The notes beneath the pieces were generated by a model. That model saw only the letters and a list, made by a program, of their open reading frames with translations. It had not been told where the DNA came from and did no database searches. 64,000 nucleotides of DNA from the NCBI GenBank assembly GCA_020284085.1, contig JACEVL010000078.1:1777810-1841809 (forward strand), read 5' to 3'. Below, one piece after another: positions 12,396 to 24,251 of this stretch; positions within the stretch are counted from its first letter, which is position 1, and the number at the start of each line of letters is the position of its first letter. The position numbers were made by a program, and so were the translations under genes. The DNA comes from Aporrectodea caliginosa. Lineage: Eukaryota > Annelida > Clitellata > Crassiclitellata > Lumbricidae.

Positions 12396-12655
12396 TTATG
12401 TATGTATGTATGAGCCACTTGTTATAGCGCCCCTTCAAGATTTTTCTACTCAGAGGCGCTCCAGACTACAGCGCGGTCAGTTTGGAGATTACGATTAATG
12501 CGGAACATGTTTCACGATAGCCCGAAAGCGCATGAGCAATTGAAAGTGAAGGACTTGCCAGGGTCCCTACGCGGCGGTTTTTGAGGTGGATTCGAACCCG
12601 CAAAGATAATCACTTCTCCTTGCTGCTGTCTCTCTGTTCTACCGGTGTCACGATT
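12396..12655 (-). mobile_element. tRNA-SINE, LINE-tail family, copy 1
   Basis: On the minus strand a tRNA-like B box (GCGGGTTCGAATCC near 12590-12603) is followed by the body words AGGGACCCTGGCAAGTCC and TTGCTCATGCGC, then GGAGCGCCTCTGAGTAG and GGGGCGCTATAACAAG. A short CATA tail lies near 12396-12412. The A-box region is decayed. The order and words match the copy at 37405-37645. The end shares sequence with the LINE ORF2 ends at 7.6 and 57.2 kb. Confidence 0.8.
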
Positions 12656-13949
12656 TAAAGTCTTCTGTGTCACACAGGAACAAAGATCGAATGTAAGTGG
12701 AAGTGGATTACTTTACTTTACAAATTCTAATTGTCTTTATTTAGATATGTTCTTCCAATGCTTTTTGGAAGCCCAGATCTTAAATTTCCGTCATAATACG
12801 AACGACGTTTTGGATCTTCGTTTTTTTCTGCCTCGCTTCTTCTCTCTAAGATATACTACTAGTCTTGTTGTCATTTCTACATCTCCTCTTGACTTCCTTA
12901 TTCTCTGCTCTCTATGTGTTAGTTCTTGCCTGCACTGTAGAGAGGCGGCAATGGACTCGATCTGGGTGCTACGTGCTTTCAGATGTCAGAATTGAACGAG
13001 TTTCGCCGAAAGAAGCCAAAATGAAGCTAGCGAATCACTCGTCATAAGAATCAAGAACCAATCGACTGATAAAACCAATACAGCAGAATATTATTATTAA
13101 CGCGCAAACTGAAATTGAACAAGATTACTCTTTTCACGAAAAAGATGCCTTTTAACCTAAGTATAATGACACGCATCATATTACTACAATCCCAATTTGC
13201 AGTCGTCATGTACAGTGTACACTTACAAATCCGTCAGCATCTATAATGTTTCGTAATGGACTTTTAATGACGATTTTCCTGAAGCGCAAACGTTCATTAT
13301 AAAGGCAGTTATAGACAGAGATCTGTTTTGGACCGGAACGCACCGGAGCGGCGTTCCGGTTCCTTTTTGACGACCGCCGTTAAAATGTCTATATTAATAT
13401 GGCGCATTAACATGGCGCCTGAAGCCGGCATTCCGGTTCTTTTTTGCGTAGGACGGGATCACTTGTTATATAGAGATTCCCAAACTCGACCAGATTACTC
13501 CGCCACTGTTTATACTCTGACAGTGCCAGTCTTAAGCCTGGATAAAGGAGGAGGGCGAGTCTGGGCGACGCTGCTGATCTTTGTTATCGCACAGTGTCGT
13601 TAAACTGAAACCACTACTACTCCTATTATACGAGCATTTAACATCGCAAAACGCAGGTTTGGCAGAGGAATAAACAGTTCGTGATAAGGAATGCAAATAT
13701 GCTGCTATCTCACAGTCACACCAGTTCGTCCCTGTTGCAGTCGAAAATGCAGGAACCTGGCGCACCGAGTCATTCGAGTTTGTCCAAGAACTAGGTGGCA
13801 AGATTTCAGCAGTGACATGTGACAAGCGCGAGACCAGCTACCAACTGTTAAATCTAAACTGTTTCAAAGTACTTTTGTTAATAGATATATATCTTCAGTA
13901 TACATTTAGCTGTGCACGTATGACTATAAAATCTGCTCCTGTTGTAGAT
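12656..13949. other. Unassigned sequence with a small direct repeat
   Basis: T-rich DNA (12700-12930) then mixed sequence. GGCGTTCCGGTTCCTTTTTG near 13352 recurs as GGCATTCCGGTTCTTTTTTG near 13427. Reading frames up to 116 codons show no motif. Confidence 0.4.
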
Positions 13950-14035
13950 TCTATATCAAATATGTAGGGCCTATGTAATAGTTATACAATGTGGACTTGT
14001 AAGCTGCAAATAAAGGCTACTTACTAACCTACATT
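13950..14035 (+). mobile_element. Retroelement 3' end, CTTA-tail family
   Basis: GTTATACAATGTGGACTTGT then AAGCTGCAAATAAAGGCTAC and TTACTAAC. Same family terminus as 8976-9063. Confidence 0.5.
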
Positions 14036-14614
14036 AGAAACCTGCCGTATTTTCGCTCAGGGATAGTTCTCTCTCTTTCTGCGCATAATCTGCCGTCATA
14101 GAAACCCCATGAGTTCCATCGCTCATCCGGCAGCTCGGTTCTATAGTTGGCGTCGAGAAACCCGTATACGGCTAACTAAAACGTGAATGTGAGAGCCGCT
14201 CGTCCTATTTCTGGCACGAACGTCTTTCAAATAAACGGCTCACGCTGCTAGACGCCAAATGCTCATATTTTCCTGGACTTGCGCCGTCTTAAGAAAATGT
14301 CTCAAGGACGTTTCTATTGTTTTGCTCAACTTGTTCTCTTTGGACATAGTATTGTTTTAATTTTATATTACTGGTCATTATTATGGACTCCGGCAGGGGA
14401 AGCGCGGGAGAGGAAAGCCAAGAAAGAACTGGATGGGAACTGTTCGAGAGGACCTGAGATGCCTGGAGATGACGGTGGAGGATGCTATCGAGGTGGCGAA
14501 GGACAGGGAAGAATGGAAAAACTGCGGTGCCCGATGTGCAGTCCTGCATGGGAAGGACTAAGGTCTAAGGTCTAAGGTCATTATTTATGAAGCAGATGGC
14601 ATAGTGTATTATGA
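14036..14614. other. No recognised feature
   Basis: Contains a 98-codon plus frame (14279-14575) with an N-terminal hydrophobic stretch (LVLFGHSIVLILYYWSLLW) but otherwise no motif. It probably arises by chance. Confidence 0.35.
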
Positions 14615-14795
14615 TTTATTTATTTATTTTGCATTTATAGAGTGCCTATATATATTGACTAAGTATCAGTCGATGATGCTGAGCAATTGAGAGTGAAGGA
14701 CTTGCTCAACGTCCCTACTCTGTATTTATACTATTTCCGATGAGGCTCGCACTCGTACTCTCGGCGTTATCGAATCGGCTACCGCGTCCTACAAA
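14615..14795 (-). mobile_element. tRNA-SINE, LINE-tail family, copy 2 (diverged)
   Basis: The minus strand reads GACGCGGTAGCCGATTCGAT (tRNA-like 5' part), then TAGGGACGTTGAGCAAGTCC, CTCTCAATTGCTCAGCATC and AGGCACTCTATAAATGC, then an AAAT tail (14612-14630). The body words match the copies at 12.4 and 37.4 kb. It is strongly diverged and the B box is poor. Confidence 0.7.
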
Positions 14796-15383
14796 TATGA
14801 CACCTTGCATAGTGCACGGTTCATTGAACCATTAGCCAGCTACTTTCGTTTCTTTTTGGTCAGTTACGACGCAGTCACGAAAATTGCACTGACCAGCGTC
14901 TTATGGTCTTGTCAATGTCTTTCTGTTGTAAATATCCAAAAATTGCAAGAAGATTTCGTTATTTACCTTTTCGTTATTTGTAGCAACAACATTTGCCTTT
15001 CTTTCTCCTCTTCCTCCTCCAGTACCCCATATATATACACATCTTGCTATTCTGATAAATATTGAAGGCACGTATGATTAATTGGGTTGATCCATCTCAT
15101 AATAATGGTAAATGACTGCTCGTGATTGTCCTGTAATGTGTGTGATGGTGACATCGGCGAAGGAAGGAAACTGGTTACTGAGGGCTAATTCTCATAAGAG
15201 AACTAATGTCATATATAATTTACGTCATCATCACGTGCTCTGTATCATGCAGGTATAATACACAAAATTGCAGACGTTTTCTAAAATACACAATTCCTGC
15301 GCATTAATATAGGCTATACTTTCATATATAGACCTACATGTAGCTATGATTGCATCTAAGGGAGGGAGCAAATTGCTAGCTAC
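14796..15383. other. No recognised feature
   Basis: AT-rich with a small TCC-rich patch (15000-15025). No exon or element supported. Confidence 0.35.
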
Positions 15384-16057
15384 TAAAGGTCTTCCGGTAC
15401 ACGAGTACTCGCGGGTTTACCCGTACCCGACCCATATCCGCGGGTCGGGCATAAGCCTGTACCGACGTAAAATGTTGGGGTTACGAGTAATACCGAGTCT
15501 TGCACCGTATAAAACTTATATGCTATTATTGGCAGTATCCTGTCTGAGTATCATATGTAATATGCATGTATGTAAAATAAGTAAGTAGCTATATTCTTTA
15601 TTTAACCAGATGTCAAACAGCACTCTGGTGAACAAACATCTAGGCTAAATAAGCAATCATTTAAACATTCAGAGATATGTGTTATCATGTGCTGATATGC
15701 TTGTGTCATTATTTATTTTTATTATTACAGTTATTGTTGTTGTTGTTGTTATTGTTGTTGTTGTTGTTGTTGTTGTTGTAATCATCACTTTGATCATCAG
15801 CCTATTATTACAATTAGTATTATTAGCCGCTTATCATTACTACTACACGATAAGTTGTAGGCCTATTGACTTGTTAGTTACTGGGACTATGAGAAGATGT
15901 ACTAATGACGCGGGTAGCCTACGGCACGGATACGGGTATACGCGTGGGGACGGGTCGGTAGCAAATTTAAGTACGGATCGGGTACAGGGTACGGGTAAAC
16001 GGTTCCATGTTACGGGTACGGGTCGGGTAACAAAAGTGCTCTACCCGCAGACCTCTA
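15384..16057. mobile_element. hAT-like non-autonomous element
   Basis: Ends read TAAAGGTCTTCCGGTA on the left and, reverse-complemented, TAGAGGTCTGCGGGTA on the right (13 of 16 match). Both subterminal regions are packed with CGGGTA/TACCCG words in opposite orientations. Flanking 8-mers CTAGCTAC and GCAGCTAC match at six of eight positions, as expected for an aged 8-bp duplication. The interior holds no transposase. Confidence 0.65.
15729..15780. repeat. GTT microsatellite
   Basis: GTT/ATT repeats inside the hAT-like element. Confidence 0.95.
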
Positions 16058-16116
16058 GCAGCTACCGCGCTGCAAACACAAGTTAATCATAATTTTAGGC
16101 AATCAAACGCGAAATC

Positions 16117-16191
16117 TGCGAAAATAATTGACGGATTAATCTAAAAAAATCGCCGAATTTTTTTGAGATTAATCCGTCGATTATTTTCGCA
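16117..16191. repeat. Hairpin-forming inverted repeat
   Basis: Arms of about 26 bp (TGCGAAAATAATTGACGG side and CCGTCGATTATTTTCGCA side) match with one mismatch. They continue into A7/T7 arms around a CGCCGA loop. It resembles the core of a small MITE. Confidence 0.85.
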
Positions 16192-16879
16192 TGAAAAACT
16201 AAAACTAATCAGTTTAATGACGATATTATGCAATGACGGTGATAACAAAATGTGTGATATATGCACGACACGACTAGATTTTGCCAGAATTACTCTCCAC
16301 TACACAACATAAAACCACTAATTTTCCCTTCAATTTTGCGCGCCGCCGTCGCAACTAGGCCTACCACCGTCAAAATTGCATTTCTAGTCTAATTTTAGAC
16401 AAATGTCTGAAAGTAGCCGACTGCAAGACATTAAATTTCCAGCATTAAAGCATTTTCTTGTCTGCCTCCAGACTCAATAGCTAGACAGAGAATGTGTGAT
16501 TTGACAGTATGCAGCAACACTATTGTGTTGTAACTTGTAATTACATTAGTTTCTGCTTGTCGAAATTGTTTTAAAGTGCATGTGTAATCAATACAGACAC
16601 TAGAAAATACTGTGGGAATTATCTGTTGGTTAGAAACTGTTTGGATTGCTGGTCTGAAAAACGTGATTCTTCCTTTCCATAAATTATTAATTAGTCCCAC
16701 GACTTCGCTTTTTCATCACGATTACGATTACAATTAGCGATGAGCAGCAGTGATTGCTCGTCAATGCCAGACACATTGTGCAAGGAACACACTATTGTCT
16801 GTAATGGACAGAGATCGAGTTTACAGTGTGTGCCGAATAATGACTGATCCACGCCTTGATCTGCACTCGGGTCGACTTT
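16192..16879. other. No recognised feature
   Basis: AT-rich sequence. An 89-codon minus frame (16431-16700) shows no motif. Confidence 0.35.
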
Positions 16880-17001
16880 GGGAACGCTGCATACATTGGA
16901 CTCTCCGCCTCTAATACTCACAAACTCCAGTCTATTCTTAATGCAGCTGCTCGGCTTATAGGCGCCATTCAAAGTTTGCAGAGCAGCACATGCGTCTAAC
17001 A
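16880..17001 (+). mobile_element. LINE (CR1/L2-like) ORF2 fragment
   Basis: The plus frame from 16892 reads YIGLSASNTHKLQSILNAAA then RLIGAIQSLQ. This is the conserved segment after the reverse-transcriptase core in CR1/L2-type ORF2 (compare LLMGLPKQ and LQSALNAS in the 7.6-kb copy). Only about 35 codons survive. Confidence 0.7.
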
Positions 17002-17089
17002 AAATGCGATTTTATTGTCCTCATGTACTGCTCTGGTGGTGGAAAGCAGACAAGCCCTTCCCCAAAGGCCTGCCACCAAAAAACACGGA

Positions 17090-17127
17090 TCAGCGATATC
17101 ATCAGCGATATCATCAGCGATATCATC
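17090..17127. repeat. 12-bp tandem repeat, three units
   Basis: CAGCGATATCAT repeated three times, followed by CTCGCAG. Confidence 0.95.
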
Positions 17128-17250
17128 TCGCAGATTGCCCACAGTTCGTTGGACTCAGATCATTATGGATTAAATAGTATACTTGAGATTAGCTTATGCG
17201 AGTGACTGTGAAGTCCAACGCATGCATGCTAGCATACACACATAGGACAT

Positions 17251-17268
17251 AGGCTACATACATACATA

Positions 17269-17302
<34 letters not shown>

Positions 17303-17334
17303 CATACATACATACACATATATACATACATACA

Positions 17335-17366
<32 letters not shown>

Positions 17367-17465
17367 CATACATACACATACATACATACATACATACATA
17401 CACATACATACATACATACATACATACATACATACATACATACATACATACATACGTACGTACAT
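17251..17465. repeat. CATA microsatellite
   Basis: About 215 bp of CATA with occasional CATATA interruptions, ending in CGTACGTACATA. Because the unit is 4 bp it leaves long open frames (MYVC on the minus strand). Confidence 0.98.
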
Positions 17466-18776
17466 AAAGGTGTGATTATATGTTTGGAAGCGTGGCAGGA
17501 AAGGCCTATCATGGGCAGGAGCAAAAAGTGTGAGAAACTGTTGGCAATCTTCAATAGGACTTATGGGATATGGGTTTCACTTGCTCTAAAATCGCACAAT
17601 GTATATAACGTATATATAACAGATAGGTGTTCACGTGAAATGTGACTCCAATCGATCCACGGGGCATCATAAATTCATAATACGCAGTGAAGCAGCTGTG
17701 CTCATACATTTGCCCAGCTTTTACTACAGCGACCGATAGCTTTCGTTAGTTGTTACATGGCATCAGGATATTGACGCTTGCGGCGTAACCTGAGTCAACG
17801 TTGCGAAAAATTTACAATATTTCACGCAAGAGCACAGTCGCATTTGTGCGCAAATGGTACGATGCACTTATATACAGAAACTTAATCCATTAACGCAGAA
17901 AACATAAAATAATGTAGACCAACGAATGTTAAAAACCTTTTAAAACAAGCAGTTAATAGAAGCTTCTATACAATAGAGAAACGTCTATTTTTTCATGTAG
18001 GCCACGTTTCGAAAGCGAAACAGTAATGTTCTTCAGAATTATTGTCTCCGAAACTTATGAATCAAATGGCAATTTCATCAGCCATAGATGAAGCCCGCAA
18101 AGTTTTAGCGGCTGGCAGCGGGGCTACACAAATGTTCTGTTACTACTACCGCAAAAATTGCGACCACAGTTAATGTTGCATTGACTATTACATTGGCATG
18201 ACGCAAAATAACATAACATTAGGCATATAGCGTAACGTGACATTATATTGTAAGTGGTGTGACAGAAAACAGATCAGTCACTGCGCAACAGAAGACATTT
18301 AATCTGTGTGAACACCTTCATTAGTATACCCCGAGTTAGCTGGGTCGCATTGATTAAATTTTATCTTCTGAGATTTACTAAGCAGAAAACGTAAGCTTTT
18401 TGGTTGACAGATTTTTACTTTCTTAGTTTCCCAGTTCCTATATAACACCTCATAGTCCTACTTTCCAAATGACTGAAGTTGGGTGAGGAAACTCAATGAC
18501 TCCCCAAAAAATTTATGATCGAATGGGATCCAACTTTGGTGACCTTTAAATATCCGCTGCAGGTAAACATGAGCATCGGCTCAGACCGTACATAAAGCAA
18601 AAAGACAGGATAAGCTTTTATAATGTCAAGGAATGATGAATGGTAACTGGGTGATAGATGGCTATTAGTAATATAAAGGAACATAAATGTCATGAAGTCA
18701 GTCAACTTACAGTTACGCTGAAAGGCGGCGCTGCTACAGTAACGGTCTTAAGCTCTGAACTAGATTCATTTCGGTA
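17466..18776. other. No recognised feature
   Basis: AT-rich unique-looking DNA with no exon, SINE or inverted repeat recognised. Confidence 0.35.
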
Positions 18777-19097
18777 GGTGGAGAGAGAGGAGAGAGTGGA
18801 ACAGGGACAGGGGAGGGGATGGCAATGGGAGGGGAGGGAGAGGGAAAAATAAAATGGTGGGCAGGGGGGAGGATATGGGTATGGGAGGGATGGGTATGGA
18901 AGGTGGGGAAAAGGAAGAAGAGGGAGGAGGGGATGTGATGGAATGGGGATAGGGAGGGGAAAGGGAAAGGGGTTTGTGGCTGGAAGGGGAGGGAGGGAAA
19001 GGGAAATGGGTGGTTTTGGGGAGGGAAGGCGAGGGAGGGAATGGGGATGAGGGAAAGAAAAGAAAAGGGGAGGGGAAGGTTGAGCGGAAGGGAGGGG
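18777..19097. repeat. G-rich purine tract (GGGA/GGGAA)
   Basis: About 320 bp almost purely purine on the plus strand, with many GGGG and GGGA runs, so quadruplex and triplex structures are possible. Pro/Ser/Phe-rich minus frames (up to 133 codons) are repeat artefacts. Confidence 0.95.
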
Positions 19098-19514
19098 CAA
19101 CATTTAATTTTATTTCAGTAGGTTGTGCTCCTATCGTACACGTTATGAAGGTCATTTCAACTGTCTTAAGATGGTCAAACCTCTAGTGACTAGCACTAGT
19201 TGTTTAGAAGAAAACCCCGCAAATACTTCTGCTTCAATTGTTGGTAACGCTAATTCTACCCAACGACCGATTTGACTTAATCAATGTTCGAGAGGCAAAC
19301 CTCCAGAGGACGATTTCGACCCCACTCCCAAATGCAGGAAACTGACTATGTTCATTAAACAGAAGAAGTGAAGGGCATGGAAGAGTAGAAGGACGAATGA
19401 AGAGGAGAAAGGGGAAATAGAGAATCGGAAGACGAGAGTCATGAACGTCTTAAATTAGGATTAAATTCCCTGTTTGCTTCATTAAAATATCAGCCATCAT
19501 CTTGTCGCATTTCC

Positions 19515-19700
19515 CATGTAGCAAATAGGCCCCTGCTTAGCGGGATTAGTCCCTTTTAGTGCTTCTATTGCTCCCATACAATATCTAAATGTCTTATTAT
19601 GATGATGTAATACTCGTTGTTGTTGACTGAAAAGAAATATCATCTAATGATGTATATATCTACTGGGAACAATAAATGTCTTATGCATGTCTTATAAATA
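19515..19700 (+). repeat. Probable LINE 3' UTR fragment
   Basis: GGCCCCTGCTTAGCGGGATT then CCCTTTTAGTGCTTCTATTG resembles GGCCTTATTAGCGGGACC and CCCTTTAGGTCTCCTTTATTG at 32331-32375. The latter lies in a LINE 3' end with a pentamer tail. An AATAAATG motif lies near 19670. Confidence 0.45.
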
Positions 19701-20682
19701 AATATACCTCTGGAGGTTCTTTGAAACTGATATACAATCACTCTGTTACAATTTACAATTCTAAGTACAAAGACACTGAGGAAGATAATGAAGATAATGA
19801 GAACGAATAATTACGAGAAGAAATAGGAGAACAAAATAGAATTATAGAGAGACGAAAGCATGAGAAGAGAACTAAAAGTAAAGAAGATAAAACGGTAAAG
19901 GATATTTAACTTTCAAAAGGCAACCCAGCTAAGGCTAATAGTGTGAGTAGGCCTATGTCTCTCCTCTTCTGTGCACTTCTTTTCTCTGTCAGTATCATTT
20001 CATCTGTCTACCTGTATGTCCTTCTGTATCGCTGCCGTATCTTTCATTTTCCAATGCAGGCATTAAGGCTAGGTTGTAAATGAACGGATTGCTCTCATTA
20101 TTATTTTGTTATTAGAAATCGCAGTTCTCGAAAACCTCTTAAGCTCTTCGTGGAAGCTCATTAAATCTTTTCAAACGAGCCACAGCTCTCGGGAAGGAAC
20201 TTACTCCGGAAACTAGTGCATCTTCACCCGAGGCGTCGGCTGCCATGTATGGCTTCTCTACTAATGCATGTTTTTAGGCAAAAGCTCAAGCTCATCGGGA
20301 AAACAAGCTGGTCCAAACTGGACACAATTGGTCACGAAGCGAAAAAAGTAGGTCACGTAGAATTCTGGGCGAATTTGTACTAAACGCATCTGATCTGGTG
20401 TATGTCTGAATGAATGAATATCGCATGAAAATTGTAGCTATACCTGAAAGGGAGTAATTCCAAATGGATATTCTTTGAAGCGCTATATAAATTAACTGAA
20501 TGGTTTGAATTAATAGAGGAAGGACTTTCACTCCTCTACCTACAGCAGGTCTCATAAGATTGGTCCTAATGGCTGGCGATCCTAATGATCTGTAATGCAC
20601 GACACGGCAGCAGCAAAACAGCAAACGAACAATAGTTCCTTGGGGGCTTACATAATAGCTCGTCAACGAGTTGAGTTTTCCA
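19701..20682. other. Mostly unassigned; one SINE/LINE tail
   Basis: AGCGCTATATAAATTAACTG near 20480-20500 is the terminal module seen in the LINE/SINE families. The rest shows no exon or element. Confidence 0.4.
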
Positions 20683-21012
20683 CATACATACATACATACA
20701 CGCATACATACATACAAACATACACAGATACGTACATACATAAATACATACATAAATACATAAATACATACATACATACAAGCATACATACATACATACA
20801 TACATACATACATACATACATACATACATACATACATACATACATACATACATACATACATACATACATACATACATACATACATACATACATACATACA
20901 TGTACATACATACATACATACATACATACATACAATGTCATACATACATACATACATACATACATACATACATTCATACGTACGTATGTACGTACGTACG
21001 TACATACATGTA
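20683..21012. repeat. CATA microsatellite, ~330 bp
   Basis: Almost uninterrupted CATA repeats with CGTA/GTAC units at the right edge (20976-21005). Long open frames on both strands (up to 237 codons) come from the repeat. Confidence 0.98.
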
Positions 21013-22594
21013 CTTAAAAATCCTCAAAACGCTATCAAGCTAAAAAGTCTTATGCTGACCTCCGTTTCTGTGAAAATCGATGTCGAAAATAGTAGATATT
21101 ATGATGTTCATCCTAATCTCAGTTGTAGGCAAATAAGCAAACCCTGTGTGAGAAGACCCTCCAGTGGGTTACGACTGTCTGATTTGACTCAACAGATTAT
21201 TTTTCATTCGCGAGCTTTTGGCTAAGCTGATAATTATAGGCCTATCACATGAGAAGCCAAATGGCCTTGACACCGCCAGCAATCTCTTGGGTATTAGATG
21301 AGACCCATTTGGACTTTATACGTGGAAATGTGTGTCCTATTGTAATTGGAATTGAAAATTTATATAGCGCCGCTCAAAAATAACAAAAACCTAATCTACG
21401 CTAGCCAACATAATGTTAAATGTATGAAAAATAATCTTCGTTTATTATTCCAAACTGACGCACCGCAGTATGATTACAATTCACAGTATGAACGGATGAT
21501 CACAAGTTATTACAGGAGTCGAATGTAGCAGCCAAGTAAGACGTCCATCACGTCCTACTGCTCATCTTAAAACGCCATCTAGCGAATGAAAGGATGAGTC
21601 GACCTTTGAGGGATGACGGGGTAGAAGCCATGGATGGTGGATACTGGCAGGTGCATTTCCCATTGAATGGAAATACGTCGATTTTTTTTATACGAGTCTG
21701 CTTGAGTCGACGTATGAATTCGATGCCGTACTAGGACTGCTAATGCATGTAGCTTAGACGTATAGCCCCATGCAAGGACAATATTGAGTGGCTTTCACAG
21801 AAATGCTATTACGAGCCCATTGTTTCAGACGATCTCTATAGTTGAGAACATCTCATTTTACTTCCAAAGCCGTTTGAAGAACACCTGCTTGTTTAAGAAA
21901 ATCGACGTGTTTTCATTCAAAGCCAGTATCAACGGAAAGGTATTGTGAACTAATTTAGGAAGTGAAACGACCTGTCCTTTTGTTTAAAAAAATAACTTGT
22001 CAAGGAAAAGGATTGTTTCGCGTATTATATAAAACTAGCCCTGACCCCAAGAAGAAAATTGATTTATTTACGAAACAGTAAATCAAGAAGGCGCTGTTTT
22101 ACCACACACTAACAGACACAATCATGTGCATGTAACATTTACCCGCCACAGACGGGTGGAAGTATGGGATGGCTCAGATGGCGTGCTATGCCATGGAAGT
22201 AACCGATTATTAAACCATTTAGATGTCCAAATAAGTTTCATGAACCGATCTAGTCCATATGCGGGACACAACTAGTCATAGAAATCTCATTTCGTTTAAA
22301 CCTGTCTGTTTGAGTCATGTATTAAAAATTCATTGTCGGTAGGCCCCTACTAAAAGCAATTAGGTCAACATTCTGACTAGATTCCGGCGAGTATGTATCA
22401 CTTGGTGGGAAAGATTTTGAAGCGATGTACAGCCATTATTATGGCAGCTACAGATGGAAGGATGAACGAACTCACGGAAGTCATCAACGATGACTTGGCA
22501 AAGAAAAACAGTGGCAGTACACCATCCTTTGATGCATGTATAAAACGAACAGAAGCGGTATACGTATAGCAATGTATAATTATGTTGTATAATA
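21013..22594. other. Mostly unassigned; one LINE/SINE tail
   Basis: The minus strand near 21340-21380 reads GAGCGGCGCTATATAAATTTTC, a LINE/SINE 3' end. No other element or exon is recognised. Confidence 0.4.
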
Positions 22595-24251
22595 GTTACA
22601 GGCAATGTGTAAAATCAGGGATTTTGTAAAATGCCTGAAATTTTTAGGCAATTTGTAAAATCCCCAATTCACTCGGGCACTTTACAAAATCCCTGAAAAA
22701 ACCAGGGATTTTGTAAATTCCCTGAAATCTGATGATGAAAATTTGACAGATTGCCTGAAAGTGACGAAAATTATCGAAGTTTTACAAATTACCTGAAAAA
22801 ACCAGGGATTTTGTAAAATCCCTTAAATCTGATGATTACAGGCAATGTGTAAAATCAGGGATTTTATTAAATGTTTAGGCAATTTGTAAAATCCCCAATT
22901 CATTCGGGCACTTTATAAAATCCAGGGATATAAAAAAAACAGGGATTTTGTAAAATCCCATAAATCTGATCATGTCCGCCTTTGGCTGCGTGTCCGACAT
23001 GTTCGCCGGCTATGTTTCAAGTCATGTGGTCGGGGCCGTGACTTGTTTGTTCCCTTCCTCTTAGGAGCCTAAATAGAGCCTTGAGTTGTCGTGACGGATT
23101 GTCAATTAATAAGAATAAATAAATAAATAAATAAATAAACTAAAAAAAATAAAATAAATAAATATAATTATATTTATTTATTTAATCAATTAATTAATTA
23201 ATTAAATTTAATATATAAATTTATTTATTCATATAATTAAAAAAAAAAATAAAAATAAAAATAAATAAAAATAAAAAATTAGTTAATTAAATTATTAATT
23301 ATCTAATTAATTAAATGAATTATATAATTACATTTATTTATTCATATAATTATTTATTTTATTTTATTTTTATAAAAAATAAAATAAAATAAATAATTAT
23401 ATGAATAAATAAATTTATTTATTCATATAATTATTTAATTTAATTTTATTAAATAAATAGAAATAAAAATAAATAATTAATTAATTAAATTATTAATTAT
23501 TTATTTAACAATTTATTAAACAATTATATGAATAAATAAATGTAATTATTTAATTCATTTAATTAATTAGATAATTAATAATTTAATTAATTAATTATTT
23601 ATTTTTATTTATATTTATTTTATTTTTTATTTTATTTTTTTATTTATATATTAAATTTAATTAATTAATTAATTGATTAAATAAATAAATTTAATTATAT
23701 TTATTTATTTATTTATTTTATTTTATTTATTAATTTATTCTTATTAATTGACAATCCGTCACGACAACTCAAAGCTCTATTTAGGCTCCTAAAAGGAAGG
23801 GAACAAACAAGTCACGGCCCCGACCACATGACTTGAAACATAGCCGGCGAACATGTCGGACACGCAGCCAAAGGCGGACATGATCAGATTTATGGGATTT
23901 TACAAAATCCTATTTTTATCCGGGATTTTATAAAGTGCCCGAGTGAATTGGGGATTTTACAAATTGCCTAAAAATTTCACAAAATCCCTGATTTTACACA
24001 TTGCCTGTAATCATCAGATTTATGGGATTTTACAAAATCCCTGGTTTTTTCAGGTATTTTGTAAAACTTCGATAATTTTCGTCACTTTCAGGCAATCTGT
24101 CAAATTTTCATCATCAGATTTCAGGGATTTTACAAAATCCCTGGTTTTTCAGGGATTTTGTAAAGTGCCCGAGTGAATTGGGGATTTTACAAATTGCCTA
24201 AAAATTTCAGGCATTTTACAAAATCCCTGATTTTACCACATTGCCTGTAAC
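22595..24251. mobile_element. 1.66-kb near-perfect palindrome (foldback element)
   Basis: Left arm about 22595-23413, right arm about 23414-24251. Outer ends read GTTACAGGCAATGTG inward from both sides. The outer 370 bp of each arm is made of repeated short palindromes (CAGGGATTTTGTAAAATCCC type). The middle 150 bp (22968-23120 against 23740-23890) has about two mismatches, and the centre is AT-only (TTTA/AAAT). No protein is encoded. It would form a long hairpin if transcribed. It looks like a foldback or MITE-type DNA element, but no convincing target duplication is visible. Confidence 0.9.

Noticed and set aside
17090..17127. CRISPR-like short repeats
   Set aside because: Only three contiguous 12-bp units without spacers, in a eukaryotic context.
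20292..21017. Long MYVC and HTYI frames up to 237 codons
   Set aside because: A four-base CATA array leaves every frame open; the non-repeat extension has no motif.
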